NCBI GenBank assembly: GCA_026874595.1
Contig: CM049306.1
Coordinates: 58,348,019 to 58,412,018, forward strand
Length of the DNA stretch: 64,000 nucleotides
Direction of reading: 5' to 3'
DNA from: Sipunculus nudus
Lineage: Eukaryota; Annelida; Sipuncula; Golfingiida; Sipunculidae
Shown: positions 1 to 13,189 of the stretch, one piece after another
Layout: every line of letters begins with the position of its first letter
Position numbering within the stretch: position 1 is the first letter of the stretch
Made by a program: the position numbers and the translations under genes
The notes under the pieces: generated by a model
What the model was told of the DNA's origin: nothing
Seen by the model: the letters and a program-made list of their open reading frames with translations, nothing else
Databases searched by the model: none

Positions 1-747
1 ATATCGTGTTTGGTTCTACAGGACTATAGACTTACAATAAAATGGCTGTCTCAGCATTATAATACAACTTTAGCATATCTATATTCACTTACATAACTTT
101 ATTATCATAAACATTTAAAATTTACTAATTCGGACATTTCCTCCTATGTTTAAACAATTTAGAATGTAAAACTTGGTCTAAACAATGCAAATCGATAATA
201 ATCCTGACATTTATGTTTATAGAGACATATTTATTCTAAACGAATAAAACACCCATCTGATCTTCATAAGTCCTCATTAACCGAATTTTTTACTCTAAAG
301 GTATCGACAGTCTCACAGTGCATATAGATCTGTACAAAGCCACAAGCAAAATTTGTCATTTCAGTTCAAATTTTTTTTTATGATAAGTGTAAGCAAATGC
401 TGCTTTATGTTGCAATTATGAGAATTGTCTCACTTGCCTGTATACCATTTATCGTGACTGAGTTGCCTAAATGCACAGTCTTTCAATGATTAAATGTTTA
501 GGCAGCTCAACAAATTGTCTCAATAACAATAATGTTTTCTGTAACTGCGTATTCAGACACAGCAATTAAACAGATGGCCGCAGATGTGCGGCCGCCAAAA
601 TTACTATCTACACAGGTGTTGTCCATTAAAAATAATGGTCCAGTCAATGTAGACTGCAAATGTAAACTCCAATCATACACTGAGCTGCCCAGATTCCACC
701 TATACTAGTATGATCTTTATGCAGTATTGATTTAAATTTAAAAAAAA

Positions 748-752
<5 letters not shown>

Positions 753-791
<39 letters not shown>
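753..791. repeat. (TA)n microsatellite
   Basis: About 19 uninterrupted TA units. Confidence 0.9.
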
Positions 792-794
<3 letters not shown>

Positions 795-829
795 AAAAGC
801 CTTGCTCTAATATTTTAACTTTAAAACGT

Positions 830-1090
830 GGGACCAATTAAAAGATGAAAAGATGACGTGACTTTTGACCTGAAGTTGGTTGAACAGGTTTTGCTCATAT
901 TTACTGCAACAGATGTTTGATATATTTAAATGTTCTCAATAAGTATATTGATTTAATGAAAATGAAATATAGATTCAACCGACTTAACCGCATTCCTTTC
1001 ATTGTTGTAAAGGTCTGATAACGTTTTGTTATCCTGCTATTGTTGACTCCAGCCTGCTGAATGGACACCTGAGGAACTGACCTGAAGATT
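830..1090. repeat. Dispersed repeat fragment, related to 1810-2060
   Basis: cattcctttcattgttgtaaa, tcctgctattgttgactcc and gcctgctgaa are shared, in order, with 1810-2060. The rest of 1-2100 is AT-rich with no recognisable gene. Confidence 0.5.
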
Positions 1091-2099
1091 CTTGACAAAA
1101 TTAGGTGTTTTTGTTCGATATGTAACGATAGTTCCGTTATCTGATTATTTGGACATTTGAAAATATTATGTTTTACCTACAAAACTTTAAACTCATGCTA
1201 ACATGGAATTCTCATCACCATAATACATCATTATCATGTTCATTTTACCTATATAAATAATTATAAACAATATTGTAAATATATTCAGACATTTTCTACA
1301 GTGCAAAAAACATTTAGTATGAACTAGTTTTTTAAATATATAAAATGTAAAAAAATACCGAGTTCTTTGATGTAGTCTTTTTCTGGCAAATTGAAGTTAT
1401 ATTCAGTAAAATAATTCCATTATTAATTAGGAATTAGATAGTTATATAAAATTATCAGCGATGTAAGTATTTATTTAATATATGTACAAACCATAATCCA
1501 CTCCTAACCCAAAAAATACAACAACAGATGACTAAACGCCACTGCAAGCTCCGTTGTATTTAAACTTGATCTAAATTGCTACCATCGATAATTTTACTGC
1601 AATTTCCCAATTTCTTGGAAATGTTATTATTCCAAACATATATAATACCCAACGGATGTTCAAGAACAGCCCATTAGCTTATTATATACTCAATAAGTGC
1701 ATGCTTGTATCTCTTTTCCCTCAAGATTGATATTATTTTGAATGAGTGGAAACAAATATTGCTTCATGAGGGCATTTAAACACACTCACAGGATACAATT
1801 TCACATCAATGGATGACATGACCTTTTGACCTCTTGCGACCTACAATTATTCTTTCACATGATTTTCGTCACAATTTCTACGAAAACTGTTCATTATATT
1901 TCATATAGATGTTCTTATACCGTATATCGATTAATTTAAAATGATTTTTAGCGTCAAATGAGTTTTTAACATTCCTTTCAATGTTGTAAACTTGTGAAAT
2001 TTTTCGTAAAATCCTGTTATTTTGGACTCGGGCCTGCTGAAAGAACCAGAAAACGAGTTAGGGTGGGCACCCCCTCCAGAATGATCAGGATTGACCTGT

Positions 2100-3150
2100 A
2101 GATACTTTTTTCTTCTTTTTTTTAGACCTTTTAAAGAAGCAGTCCTTTACGATAACAGGGCACATATCGTTACCGTTAGACCTAGATTTTTTTATTGTAC
2201 ATCCAGGAAGGTCTTAGGCAAATCTCCTCGGGAACCTGAAATTAGGTCAAGGTGACCTATATTATGCGAGCTACTGGCCGAAACATGCTTTTGAGCACCC
2301 CGAGAGTCAGACAGGGCACAAACTGTATCCATTTAACCTAGAATCATTAATGTGACATTCAGGGAGGTCCTGGATAAATGTCCTTGAAAGGATGAAATTA
2401 GGTCACTGTGACCTATATTCAACAAACTATAGGAATAGAAATGATTTGAGCTCCCTTGGAGTCAAATTTGCATAAACTGTATATTTAAGCCCTTGAATCT
2501 TCTTATGAAATATCCATGGAAGTCTTGGGCAAATTTTCTGGGAAACCTGAAAAAAGGTCATGATGACCTTTATTCTGCGAGCAACTGGCCAAAAATATGA
2601 TTATGAGTACCTAGACTGTCAGGCATGTCACTGTTGGACCTTGCAGCTTCTTTTAATGACATCCAGGTAGGTCCTTGGCAAGTCTCCTTTGAATCCTGAA
2701 ATCAGGTCATTGTGGTTCTCTGAGCTATGAGCAGAAAACCAGACAGGTCTCAAATCTTAACTGTTGGCTCTAGAAATGTCTTTCTTAATATAAACTGGGA
2801 TCATTGTAATGTCTACTTTGACATTCAAATAAGTCACTGGGAACTATATTCTGTGAGCTGTGTTAAGCAACATGAGTTGGTACCCTATAAGTTAGATTGA
2901 CACAAGTCATAGCAGTTTTACGTAGAAACTTCTAACTTAGCATCTGGGGAGTTCCTTGTAAAATCTTCTATAGTTGTTACCTATTATACTAAGGACTATG
3001 GAGAAAAAACATCATTTTAAGCACTTTGGAAGTCATTCTATCCGTTCTTCAAGGTTCCTTAACATTATTTTTTACCAGATCATACAAGCATCACCTGTAT
3101 ACATGTCAGATTCAGCTGAGCGGCATGTCCCATGGATCACTTGTTTGGTG
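2100..3150. repeat. Dispersed repeat with internal degenerate 160-230 bp units, copy 1
   Basis: The phrases 'acagggcaca', 'agacctagat', 'catccaggaaggtc' and 'acctgaaattaggtca' recur several times. The block ends in tcagctgagcggcatg, cccatggatcacttgttt. The copy at 25388-26630 has the same phrases and the same kind of end, so this is a mobile or amplified family. No protein seen. Confidence 0.65.
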
Positions 3151-5622
3151 AACAGATCAAAGTTCAAAGTCACAGGCCACAGTGGTTCTGATATTTCAAT
3201 TAGTAAATTATTAGTAAAAGATAAGAATGTCGGACCATTGGTCTATTGATGCCCCACGACATTACTTTCACCTCACTCATTATACGGCTATGTTTCCGTT
3301 TGATTCTGTGTGGGGGTGTATGGGATTGTGTGTGATATCAGTGTAGGAATCTGTTGGAAATATGTGTGCCACATTAATGTGTGGCTACATTTTAAAACAG
3401 AAGATGTACGTGCAACTGTTCACGAGTGTTCAAAGGAACAATCCTGGCATTTGCCTTGTTATCTTTTTAAATCATTAATTAATATTGAATTAGTAACTGT
3501 CATTTTCAGAAACCGATCCAATTGATCACATTCGTCAAATCATGATCCGTCATTATTAATTTTTCTTTGTGCCTCTTTGGTAACGGAATTCTCTTGTTAA
3601 AATTAAATCTGAAGGCTGATATCAAAGACAAACCAAAATGGCTGCCTCATGCCATAGTTGGACTTTAATTATCTCTGCCTGTGCTCATTACAGGGCTTTT
3701 CAATTTAAGGCGAAAGAAAACAAATCTTGGCATTTATGAGAATTGATACCACATAATTAGCAAGTTTTACAAGTTTTAGAAATATGCGGTGAGAAAAATC
3801 GTTTGTTTCTTGATTCATTTATGCAGCAAGATTACAGGGATGTAGGAAGAAATGAATCCCATCAAAAATATCCACAATTGAATAAAGATTTTAACAGACA
3901 GGAAAGCAAATTACAACAAAATCATTTACGCGGGACCGTCTGTACAAATCGATAGGCTTGTTCAGGTTATTCCGAGAAACTCATCCAAAACAGATCCATT
4001 ACATTAATTACTAAAGTGTAACTAGACATTATATAGTTTCATGTTGTATTATTTATATGTTCGTGATCCGTATGTAATAAATTACGCTGATTCAAGTTAT
4101 TAAGAGTTTGAAGGTTGGAAATTATTTATAAACATGATATGGATCTCCAAGGCTGCGGACGACATAATTCTCTAATATTCCTGCAGATAGTTATGTTATA
4201 TTAAATAGTTTCTATAATACAATAAAAATTGTATAGATGCATGTATGGATATGTGCACGGATGTATGGATAAATATGTGAATAATTGCATGGATGCATTT
4301 ACGTTTTTCATGTATGTATGCGGAATGTAGGCAGACAACATTTACCAAAGTATTAGTGGATGTTTGTGTTTAAGGCTGACTTTTCAAGTATCTTGCCTGG
4401 TTGACTAGATTACGAACCAAATTATTTATGCATGTTTTATTATATGGCGGCCTTCTTTCAGGGTTAAAATTACTATAATTTTCAGTTTCAGCTCAAAACA
4501 CTAATATTCGAATGGAAAAATAAAAAAATGTAACTACATGCAGAAAATTGCCCTGATACAGTGCAAAATAAGGCGGCTTTCAAACTTGGTAATAATGCAA
4601 CAAATGAGCAAGTGTTCATTGGAAAACCTTTGGATTAGAATTCTCGGTAATTTAAACATTTGATTATACTTTTTTACTTGTATGTTTTTAGTTGCCAATT
4701 TACAGCAACTGCATTATTTTCTTCAGATGAGGATTCATGTGTTATTCTGGAGCTGGTTAGCTTGCGTATCGTGGAGGGTAAAATTGGGTGAAAATACCTT
4801 CTAGTTTCGCCCAATTTTCTATTCATTTTTAAGCACTTTTACATGTATTTTGCAATTACTTCATTTTCTTTGCAGTGAGATTGTTTTTTTTTCATTAACG
4901 AGGAAAGCTTATAGATCATGAATACTTAAATGAGTGTTGCCTTTTTTTAATCAATGCATTTGCTAATATATTTGAGAGTTCATTGAGTTCTTACAAAATA
5001 TGACTGACATTTTAGAAATTAAGTGCGGTCAGACCTTCCAGTGTATTAATTCATATATCCAAAAAGTACCCAATCCTTAATCACTCATGCATGCGTTGCC
5101 TTTTAAATTGGCTTGACATTTTCAATGCTTGTGTGTCATCATCCACTGTGTGACAACACTCGTAATTTCCAAACTTTCCTAATTTTTGAAAGTTTGAAAC
5201 TGATAAATGTCAATCATGTCACAGTATAAATTCATATCAGCTTACGAATCGTACATGTTTCTTTGGACCATATATTTTTTGTCCCACAAGGTTTGTACAA
5301 AGCTGCTTTAGCTGGTAAACGAGTTCTTAAAATATTGTAAATATAGGAGCAATGAATGTTGGCTGGTCATGTCATGATTCATGCTGTCAGCATTTCAAGA
5401 GCTGCTGGGACTTATTGGACGCCTCCTCGAGCCATGGCCGTTGTCAACTGGTTTAACGGGTCTGGTCATGGAGGTTAGGCAGCTAATTATAAGCGACAAA
5501 TGATTATTGAACTAAACAGAAAAAAGATGCCCTTACCACATATGTTCGCTTTAGACATTATCCATACTGTAGGCCGGTCGCTGAGGGTTTTAAAAGCAGA
5601 GCTGCTGAGGTTGTGTTTAAAA

Positions 5623-5804
5623 TACAGTGGAAATTGTATGAAAGACCACCTGTCTAATGAGACCACTCGTCTATGAAGACCACCCTTATGTGAACCGAAA
5701 GCATTGACATAAGTTAAGACTGACCTGTCTATTAAAACCATTTGTGAATTAAGACCACTTTTGGCCAGTCCCATGGGTAGTCTTATTACACAGGTTTCAC
5801 TGTA
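5623..5804. mobile_element. Short TIR element (MITE-like) with TA ends, copy 1
   Basis: Starts TACAGTGGAAA and ends, on the minus strand, TACAGTGAAACCTG. The interior repeats the phrase 'gaccac' and 'ttaagacc'. A second copy with the same ends and interior lies at 45398-45562. TA at both borders suggests a Tc1/mariner-type target site. No coding capacity. Confidence 0.6.
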
Positions 5805-7591
5805 AATTTAAATTACTATTGGCCATTTGCAAAAGTGATACATGTTGATTTCATTTGACTAAAATTAGATTTATCGAATTGAACTACGAAAAAAGAAGAA
5901 AGCAGTCACAGTTAAACTGTTTACGCAAACTTTGGAAGTTTTGTTCATGAAAGAGCTGAAATGTTCCCTCCCATTGAGAGCCCTATTATCTTATAACATT
6001 AAGCCGTTGGTCCTGACGGAGGGGATAGAGTTTGTTTTTTTTTTGGTTTATATATTTATCTGGCTGGAGCCAAACGTCTTATTTTAAGCCTAAGTCAAAG
6101 ACAACCTATGGTTTTTAGATGGTATCGTCGTAAGTTTGGGAGAGGTTTTCTTCAACTTGGTCGAAGCGTTCACATACAAAATATATGTTGTACACGGTCG
6201 TGGGAAAATTGGTCAGGGACGTCTAGGTGCAATCGTACGCTCTTCCTACAACAGCTGTAAGATATCATTATAGTCCTAAGACAGACCCATGGCGGTACAG
6301 GAATGACCTACAACGGTAGAACATAGGACCGTCATAGGTAGAACGTGCGGCAATCGTTGGGCTGTCGTAGAAAATTCCTTTACGGAATTCAAAAGCCTCT
6401 AACGTAACACAGTCGTAAGGCATCGCACAACCGACTTACTACATAAGAATAACCTTACGCTAAAAATAACCTTCGATGCTGTAAAAAATGTTTGAACATG
6501 TTCAAAATTCTACGACAAAGTTGTACGACTATCCTAGGAATTTCTCCGATTTCATGTCGTAGACCTGTCGTATATGTGTTGTGCGATGTTTGTAACTCAT
6601 GATCAGGCTTTAAGCAGCGTGCGGGACTCTGTATTTCCCAGCATGCATCATGTATGCAGCGGAGTGCTGCTTTGACTGACTGTCCATCTACTTCAAAGGG
6701 GATCATTATGGAGGCGTAGGACATGATATGCTGCTAGGCTATGCTGCTTGGCATTCTGTTTATCAACAAGAAGTTGTTGGGCTGCTTGTCATTCTCAATC
6801 AATCATTCCTCGCTGACTCTCCTTTAAGAACCGAATGTTGACTGGGTTGTTTCCTTGACCATCGTTCCGGTTCTGTCTCACTGCTATCTTTCACTTCCTG
6901 ACAGAGAACCGCGGGAGGATTGAGGCTGATGGTAAAGTAATTATGAAGATCTGTCTGTTCCAACTTATCAAAGCTAAATTATGACCAAACGAACTCTTTT
7001 CTGGGGAAGGGGGTAACATGCAGTGTATATTTTATCTGACTAGGTGTTAATAGCTGTATGAGAAGTGTCATTAAGACAGCCTAACCGGCCCCATGAATCC
7101 TGTACTCATTCTTGGCTTTGCCGTTCCAAAAGAAAAAAATCATCCTCCACTAGATTACATAAGTCTCAGAAATAACTATCAAATCATGGTATGGACTGTA
7201 AACCAAGTTGACATAGGTATCAGAGAATAGGGCTAAAACTGAAGTACGATCGGTGTATTCAGTTTATAACAAGAATGGTGCTATCCTGTAATTATTGAAG
7301 ATTGTTCATGCTTTACTGCCTATTTGAACCCGCTTGGTTAAATCTGTGAACGGACAGTCCATTTAGCACGGAAGTCGAAAAAGAACAAAAGTGACAATTT
7401 AAGAGTAATTTAAGTGATCAATATATTTTTTGTGTAAACACCAATATTAAACACCTAATTGGAGAAAATATGTTATTTTCAGCCCTTTTAATCGTATTGG
7501 TTTCCGACTTTGATGTCTTGTTTGATATCTTAAAATATCCGTCTATTTGACGAGCAAAGCTATGCTTCAGTTAATTAGCCGTAAAACATGA

Positions 7592-7599
7592 ATCACAGG
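7592..7599. repeat. Left target-site duplication of the hAT-like element
   Basis: The 8 bp atcacagg abuts the left terminal repeat and is repeated exactly at 9096-9103. Confidence 0.85.
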
Positions 7600-7648
7600 C
7601 AGTGGCGTCAATTTTTCTTCCTGGGTGGGGGGGATGACTTTGTATATA

Positions 7649-7730
<82 letters not shown>

Positions 7731-8712
7731 CGACGCCACTTATTTGCAAGTCGGTTAACAGAAAATGCCGCTTATTTGCAAGAAATTCTGAAAACCAAAA
7801 CCATTTCCTATATGTTATCATTAAAAACGCGCTGCATAATCGGAAGCCTCATAATTGCAAACTTCCGATTAACGCAAGGGAAAATATGGGCAGAAAGGTA
7901 GAAAACTCACGTTAAATGCAAGTACTTCAATAAGTCGGTGAGTTGTGTTGGTGTTATCCCAATAATGATCATAGACCGGAACTTCAAAAGTAGCCGCTGT
8001 GATAACTGCAGGTGCATATGTGTACAAAGAACCTTAATTGTCCTGTGTTCGGTGAAGCAGTTCGATACGGTAACAGCACACATCTCTTTGAAGTAGGTTA
8101 AAAATACGTCACGCATATTAAACATCTTGATCACGAGAGCAACTCTTAATTAGCTTGAGTTTTTTTTTTTGTCAAACAAACTTTGTGTGCTAGATTTTCA
8201 CACAAAATTTTGTGTGCTAGCTGTCCCATGGTTTGTTCCTTTGATGATACTTATAATAGAATTGTCAAAGGCTCTTATATAAACTAACATTGTTAACACC
8301 TTATGTTCATGATGTCTTGTCTAAACCTCTCTCCTATAAAAGACCAGCAAATTTCGAATCATGTCACTATTCAACCATGAGTGGCGAGCAAAACAGAAGC
8401 AAATCACAGAGTTCTTTAGGTGTTAACATGATGTTAATTACATCGGACATTTTGCATATTTTGTATATTTTTTGGTATATCTAGTATATTGCCTTTGTTA
8501 ATATATGTGATCTTAAATAACTCTCTATGGCTTGGCTTTTAATGTGTTCTCTTACACATATTTTTATTTTTAATAAAAGTAATCTAATGGCGGTCCAATC
8601 GAACATTCGGCTTTCCCTTACACATGGTAGACGGTGAACTTCGCCTAAATGCGACTTTTGTTAATTGCAATAAATTCGCTTGACAAAAGCCTCTTGCAAT
8701 TAAGCGGCTTTG

Positions 8713-8764
<52 letters not shown>

Positions 8765-9095
8765 TATATTATAGTGTCTCCGAGTGACATATTCAACTAT
8801 ATATATATATATATATATGTATATATAATTATATATAAATACTTAATCATATTTACAATAATTATAATGTTTTAGAAAATAAGTTATTTTGTGAATTCTA
8901 AGCAAGGTTTAGATATAGATTTTTTAGTAAATAGATCTAAAGCCTTTAATTATATTGATTAATAAATTTCATTTGCAATATTATTATATTTTTCTCTGAA
9001 AAGTGGGGGGATGATTACATTGACCATCCCCCCCCTTGCCAAAAATAAGGGGTATATATACCCCATCCCCCCCCCCCCCTATATTGACGCCCCTG
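7600..9095. mobile_element. Non-autonomous hAT-like DNA transposon (MITE-type), about 1.5 kb
   Basis: The left end CAGTGGCGTCAAT (from 7600) and the right end, read on the minus strand from 9095 as CAGGGGCGTCAAT, are near-perfect terminal inverted repeats. They are followed inward by G-rich and C-rich tracts. The 8-bp sequence atcacagg is directly repeated at 7592-7599 and 9096-9103, as expected for a hAT-superfamily target-site duplication. Inside are two large (TA)n expansions (7651-7727 and 8716-8757) and no transposase reading frame, so the element needs a helper. Confidence 0.85.
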
Positions 9096-9103
9096 ATCAC
9101 AGG
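9096..9103. repeat. Right target-site duplication of the hAT-like element
   Basis: The 8 bp atcacagg abuts the right terminal repeat and matches 7592-7599 exactly. Confidence 0.85.
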
Positions 9104-10901
9104 CCTTTTACAATAAACTAAAGGACCTGGGAGTCATAACACCAGTCATAATAGGACAGCCGTTCCAAAGGTCGGATTACTATAAGCAGAGAATTTTAAA
9201 TAAAAAAATTGAAAAGTCGCCTTTTCTTGTACAACAATTAGATATATACTTAAATACTGAATCTGACAGTGCCAAATCACCTCCTTTTTCTTCCCGCAGC
9301 GCCAGTGTCCGTGCGAAAAGTGATCTTTATCGATCGCCATTTCGATATCCGAGACCAGTCGCCACTTGGGGCGTTTCATGTTTTGTTCTTAATTTGAAAC
9401 ACGTATAGCTGTATATGTGCATGCAAAAAAGGCAGAGCTTTCGCACAGAATTTTAGTTATATTAATACAGACTGTTGAATGGCCCCCTTTATCTTCGTCG
9501 ACCGTATAATGGCTTAACCTTCGCAGTCGCGCATAACTTTTCGAGAAAATATATTTACCCGAGCAATATCTTAGCAATTTTGTGATGGAAAAAGATTTCG
9601 TTACTAATTATCACGGCATGAAGATATGTAGGTGGTAACATTTAAATGAGAATCATTTTAACAGTACATTTAGAAAAGGCGCGTATATCTGCTTTCCTTA
9701 AATTTGTTCACAACCCAATGGGTAGGATTGCAACTCTAGTGTCCCCAGAACTTAAATACTGACGTTTGGGTGGAGACTATGTTAAAATACACATACAAGG
9801 ACCCCATCTATTACATATACTTCTGTTTATTTTCAATATATCGTCAGTGAGCTACAAGTACATGTATATAAAACATACCCAAATAAACCATTTATAATTA
9901 TTAAATCCCAGACAGCAAATTCTCACATAACAATGGTATGCAAATTATGAAATCACGAGATGCATTTAACAATCATGTTAAATAATTAAAGGCAACGTTA
10001 TGGTTAGTTTCCCTTTCAGTATTATTTATTGAATAGGAGATTTGTTGATAAGCCCATGAGAGCCATTCCATGTAACAGAGGAAACCATCCGTCAAGAACA
10101 GAAAGAAATTCATCTGCACATGTTAAATAATTGAGTAGGGAGGTAAAGGGATCGGTTCCGCCTGCTGACGTCACAGAGGAAGAAGAGTGTCGATTTCATC
10201 TGAATATTTCAAATGATAAAATGTCAGATATAAAGAAAAAGAAGGGTTGGTTCAATATAGTCGCGTCAAATGCAAAAAGGGTCGATGTAACTTGAACAAG
10301 TCAAACAAGAAATAAATGGTTTTATATGTACATAGAAAAAAATCTCACACCGACACTAATATCTGAGAAAAGGTACCTGAGAAACAAAAGTTTTTGTTCA
10401 CCTATATAAGATTCAAAGGGAAACATGTTTCTGTCAATGAATGTCAAACTAGGTGTTGAAAAAGGGAAAGAATTTCGACACGAACCCCTAAGGTATACAG
10501 AATGCGTTTCCTTTTAAACATACTAGTATCTCAGACGCAGCGTCAACTTATCCATGAACGTACCATGACGGCATACACAGACCGGATCAAGATGGAGCGG
10601 GTCATGGAGTTGTAACCCGCTTTAAAATATTCATTATATTTCTACATAGCTCCTAACATGGTGAAGTATATTCAAATATATAAACATATGAAACATAAAC
10701 TACAAAGTTAAAAGAAAATTACCAATTAATTTATCATCTGATACGCGTTAAAATATTCCATTTTAAAGCATGTTTTACTTTTCATGGATCAGTCCCTAGC
10801 AACCACCACCAACCCCCTTAAAACCGGATCCGGTCATGACACATGAGATCCATTAGACGTTGTTTTAACCAGGGTGAGTCAAAATAGAAAAGAAAAGTTA
10901 T

Positions 10902-11275
10902 TCCATCCTCTGCAGCTCAAGGGTAGAGCACAGGAAGCAAAGCTTAAGGGTCATGAGTTCCAATATAAGCCGAGGAGCGGTGAGATTTTCACGGCCACCA
11001 CCCAGGGTGAGCGCTCTGTATGGGCTCTATGGGATGGCTGTTCCCCGAAGCCGTGTATCACTCATAAACGAGTGCGTCTTTGGGAAGTTTCCTCGTTGTT
11101 ATGACCCAGCAATTAGGATGATTACATATCCAGGACCTGTAGGTGCGGTAGACACAAGGATATAAAAATGAAATGACAGGAAGCCAGTGCTACTGCCCTG
11201 TCACGTAATCCCAAACCGAAATGGTACTCAGTAGATGTGCATTTATACTTAGCATTAAGATTAGATAAGTCAGTA
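10902..11275 (+). mobile_element. tRNA-derived SINE, copy 1
   Basis: A tRNA-like head carries a Pol III A box (cagctcaagggtagagc, 10913-10929) and a B-box-like gggtcatgagttccaat (10948-10964), in the correct order and spacing. The roughly 300 bp after the head match the copy at 17800-18150, sharing cacggcc, gagcgctctg, tttcctcg, acccagcaat and cctgtcacgta. The copy is diverged and therefore old. The SINE family was not assigned. Confidence 0.75.
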
Positions 11276-11484
11276 TAAAAAAATGGTGTAGGTTATCTTC
11301 ACCATGAAAAAAATAAAAAAATCGGAAAATGTTAAATACATAAATAAATCATGCAAAGAAGGGTGAGTTTTTGCAGCCTTGCTGGCTAAAATGAGTAGTG
11401 AAAATTGTGTCTAATTAATTAGGTAAGTACTATTTAATTGAAAGTGTCCAATAAAGAACGCCTCAGGAAACAGGGGTAAAGCTA

Positions 11485-11678
11485 TCAGTTTAACCTGAAC
11501 ATGATATGGGGATGGTTAGGGCACTGTTTATCCAACAGTAACAGATCATCCACAGCGATGTCGCTACGGTAGTTCTCGCCTCGCTTGGCCACCAGTTCCA
11601 GAGTAAATGTAGTTTGGTTAGGAGTCCAAGGGGCTGAGACCATCAGCTGTTGACGAATCCATTCTCTACCCTGGTTCC
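11485..11678 (-). CDS. Terminal exon: MAM6, last third, with stop codon
   Basis: This exon of 194 nt including the stop encodes NQGREWIRQQLMVSAPWTP, then FTLELVAKRGENYRSDIAVD and DLLLLDKQCPNHPHIMFRLN before TGA at 11485-11487. The three MAM6 exons form a complete four-cysteine MAM domain with a 13-residue tail. No exon further downstream is recognised. A minus-strand ATTAAA lies at 11433-11438 and could be a poly(A) signal. Whether MAM6 belongs to the large gene as an alternative end or to a separate gene is open. Confidence 0.85.
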
Positions 11679-11803
11679 CTGGAGTAAGCAGAAAACTGGT
11701 TCTAAACCTACTGCATTGATGTTTGTTTGTCAATTAGGAAAATGTTCTTTCTGTTCATAGCAGTATATTATTAAATTAATTGGTTGTAACTTTGTTATCA
11801 AAT

Positions 11804-11806
<3 letters not shown>

Positions 11807-11845
<39 letters not shown>
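11807..11845. repeat. (TA)n microsatellite near MAM6
   Basis: About 19 TA units upstream (5') of the last MAM6 exon, within its preceding intron. Confidence 0.9.
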
Positions 11846-11847
<2 letters not shown>

Positions 11848-12314
11848 TCTGTTAATTTTAATTCAAATAGGCCATTCGTCCAAACTCAAATATATACAAT
11901 TTTTTCTACACTACGTGTTGTGATCTCACGAATTAGCCATTTATATCAGCAAAAAGTTATTTTTCTCCTCCTAGGGGCGAATTATATTATTATAATAAGC
12001 AAATTAGATTTTACGTATAAAATGATCTGAACATATGATGAAATAGTGTGATGGAGGAGTAATAACCAAAAAGGAAATATGGGCAAACGTCACGTTTTCT
12101 TATTCATAGAATGCTTTACAAGAGTGACATATGGTTGTTCTATGTCCGAAATGAGTGCTAGTATTAGGGGTGGCTTTTTTCCAGAGCTTTTTATACTCGT
12201 TAAATATCTTTGCCCGATAACGTCTGATTTATACTCTTGTAGAAATGGGGAAAAATACAAAATAGGTCTGTTCCTTATTATTTCTGTTATGTGTACAGTA
12301 TAAGGTACACTTAC

Positions 12315-12494
12315 CCCCTCTTGCCCATCGTCGTAGACCATTGATACGTAGTTCCAAGAGACCCTGGTCGCTGCCACGCATGTTATACCAAAACGAAAAG
12401 CATTTGGCGGTCAGCGCATCTATTTCCATTGATAGGATAGCCTCATCCCCGGGCGAGCGCTGAAGTCCGGACGCTTCAGCATACATGTAATAAC
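12315..12494 (-). CDS. Exon: MAM6, middle third
   Basis: This 180-nt phase 1-1 exon encodes YYMYAEASGLQRSPGDEAIL, then KCFSFWYNMRGSDQGLLELR and RRWARG. The third MAM cysteine and the FSFWY-x-M-x-G core are present. The acceptor is TTATTCAG and the donor GTAAGTG. Confidence 0.92.
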
Positions 12495-12891
12495 CTGAAT
12501 AAAAGGTAAAGTAGACTAAAATAAGAGCTGCTACACCAAGGGAGAAAATATGTATTTTATGTATTTCGTAGGCAGACTTATCGTATAAAGAACAGTTTTT
12601 AATATTTATCCTACACAAATCCTATAAGGATTAGGTATTCATACCAAAACCACATGTAATTGGGATCTCAGAAATATGTTTCTTTACAAATGATTATTAC
12701 AAATCAAGCACAATTTTATGTCTGTTGTGCGTTGATCTCACACGTTTTCTCGAAATTTCATTCGAACATTGATGTGTCTTTTCAAATCTCCAAATTTTGA
12801 ATTTGGATCCACGGTTGCGTAAAAGTATGTTAACTCTGTTAACACTTAAGGCGCATTCAACTTTTATTAGCTCAAGGTTTATCTCTCTTAC

Positions 12892-13053
12892 CTGAACCAA
12901 GTGTGTGGTCGCCATGTGGCCCGGTATCTTCACTTTTTGTGCGTCCAGAATGACGATACCATCTGAATTTGGCCGTGCCTGACTGTTTGATAAAATTCGG
13001 GCACTCGTCTGTCTCAAAGGTGCATACAGCCAGGATTGCAGCAGGTGTCGTAC
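12892..13053 (-). CDS. Exon: downstream MAM domain (MAM6), first third
   Basis: This 162-nt phase 1-1 exon encodes TTPAAILAVCTFETDECPNF, then FRWYRHSGRTKSEDTGP and HGDHTLGS. It combines a short Thr/Pro linker with the C-x-FE-x4-C start of a MAM domain. The acceptor is TTTACAG and the donor GTAAGAG. The frame also stays open upstream to an ATG at 13082-13084, but the strong acceptor argues for splicing. Confidence 0.9.
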
Positions 13054-13189
13054 CTGTAAACAATGAGGAGAAAAGTCCATACATCCTATAATATTAACAA
13101 CGGTGTTTTCTATGTGGTATAAAAAGCAGTTAAACTGTATTTTTTTGCATATGATTGTCAGATTCACCGTAAATCCACCGTCACATGGA

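Larger units (their letters stand above)
1..7591. other. No recognisable gene; AT-rich DNA with dispersed repeats
   Basis: No MAM, Kunitz or other conserved domain was found in any frame, and the open frames are short and without recognisable motifs. Contents are a (TA)n tract, the repeats at 830-1090, 1810-2060 and 2100-3150, and the MITE at 5623-5804. The stretch 6120-6560 is rich in 'gtcgta' and 'tacgac' phrases and may be an old diverged repeat. It could be intergenic, or an intron of a gene extending to the left. Confidence 0.6.

Noticed and set aside
7567-7915. Open frames reading Tyr-Ile repeats on both strands
   Set aside because: They are translations of a (TA)n microsatellite inside the hAT-like element.
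13054-13084. ATG at 13082-13084 as start of a MAM6 gene with a signal-like peptide
   Set aside because: The sequence before 13053 is a good TTGTTTACAG acceptor at the same phase as all other MAM first exons, and the peptide (MYGLFSSLFTG) is short. Not excluded, but less likely.
12697-13167. 156-codon minus-strand frame overlapping the MAM6 first exon
   Set aside because: It is in a different frame from the MAM motif and reads across both splice sites.
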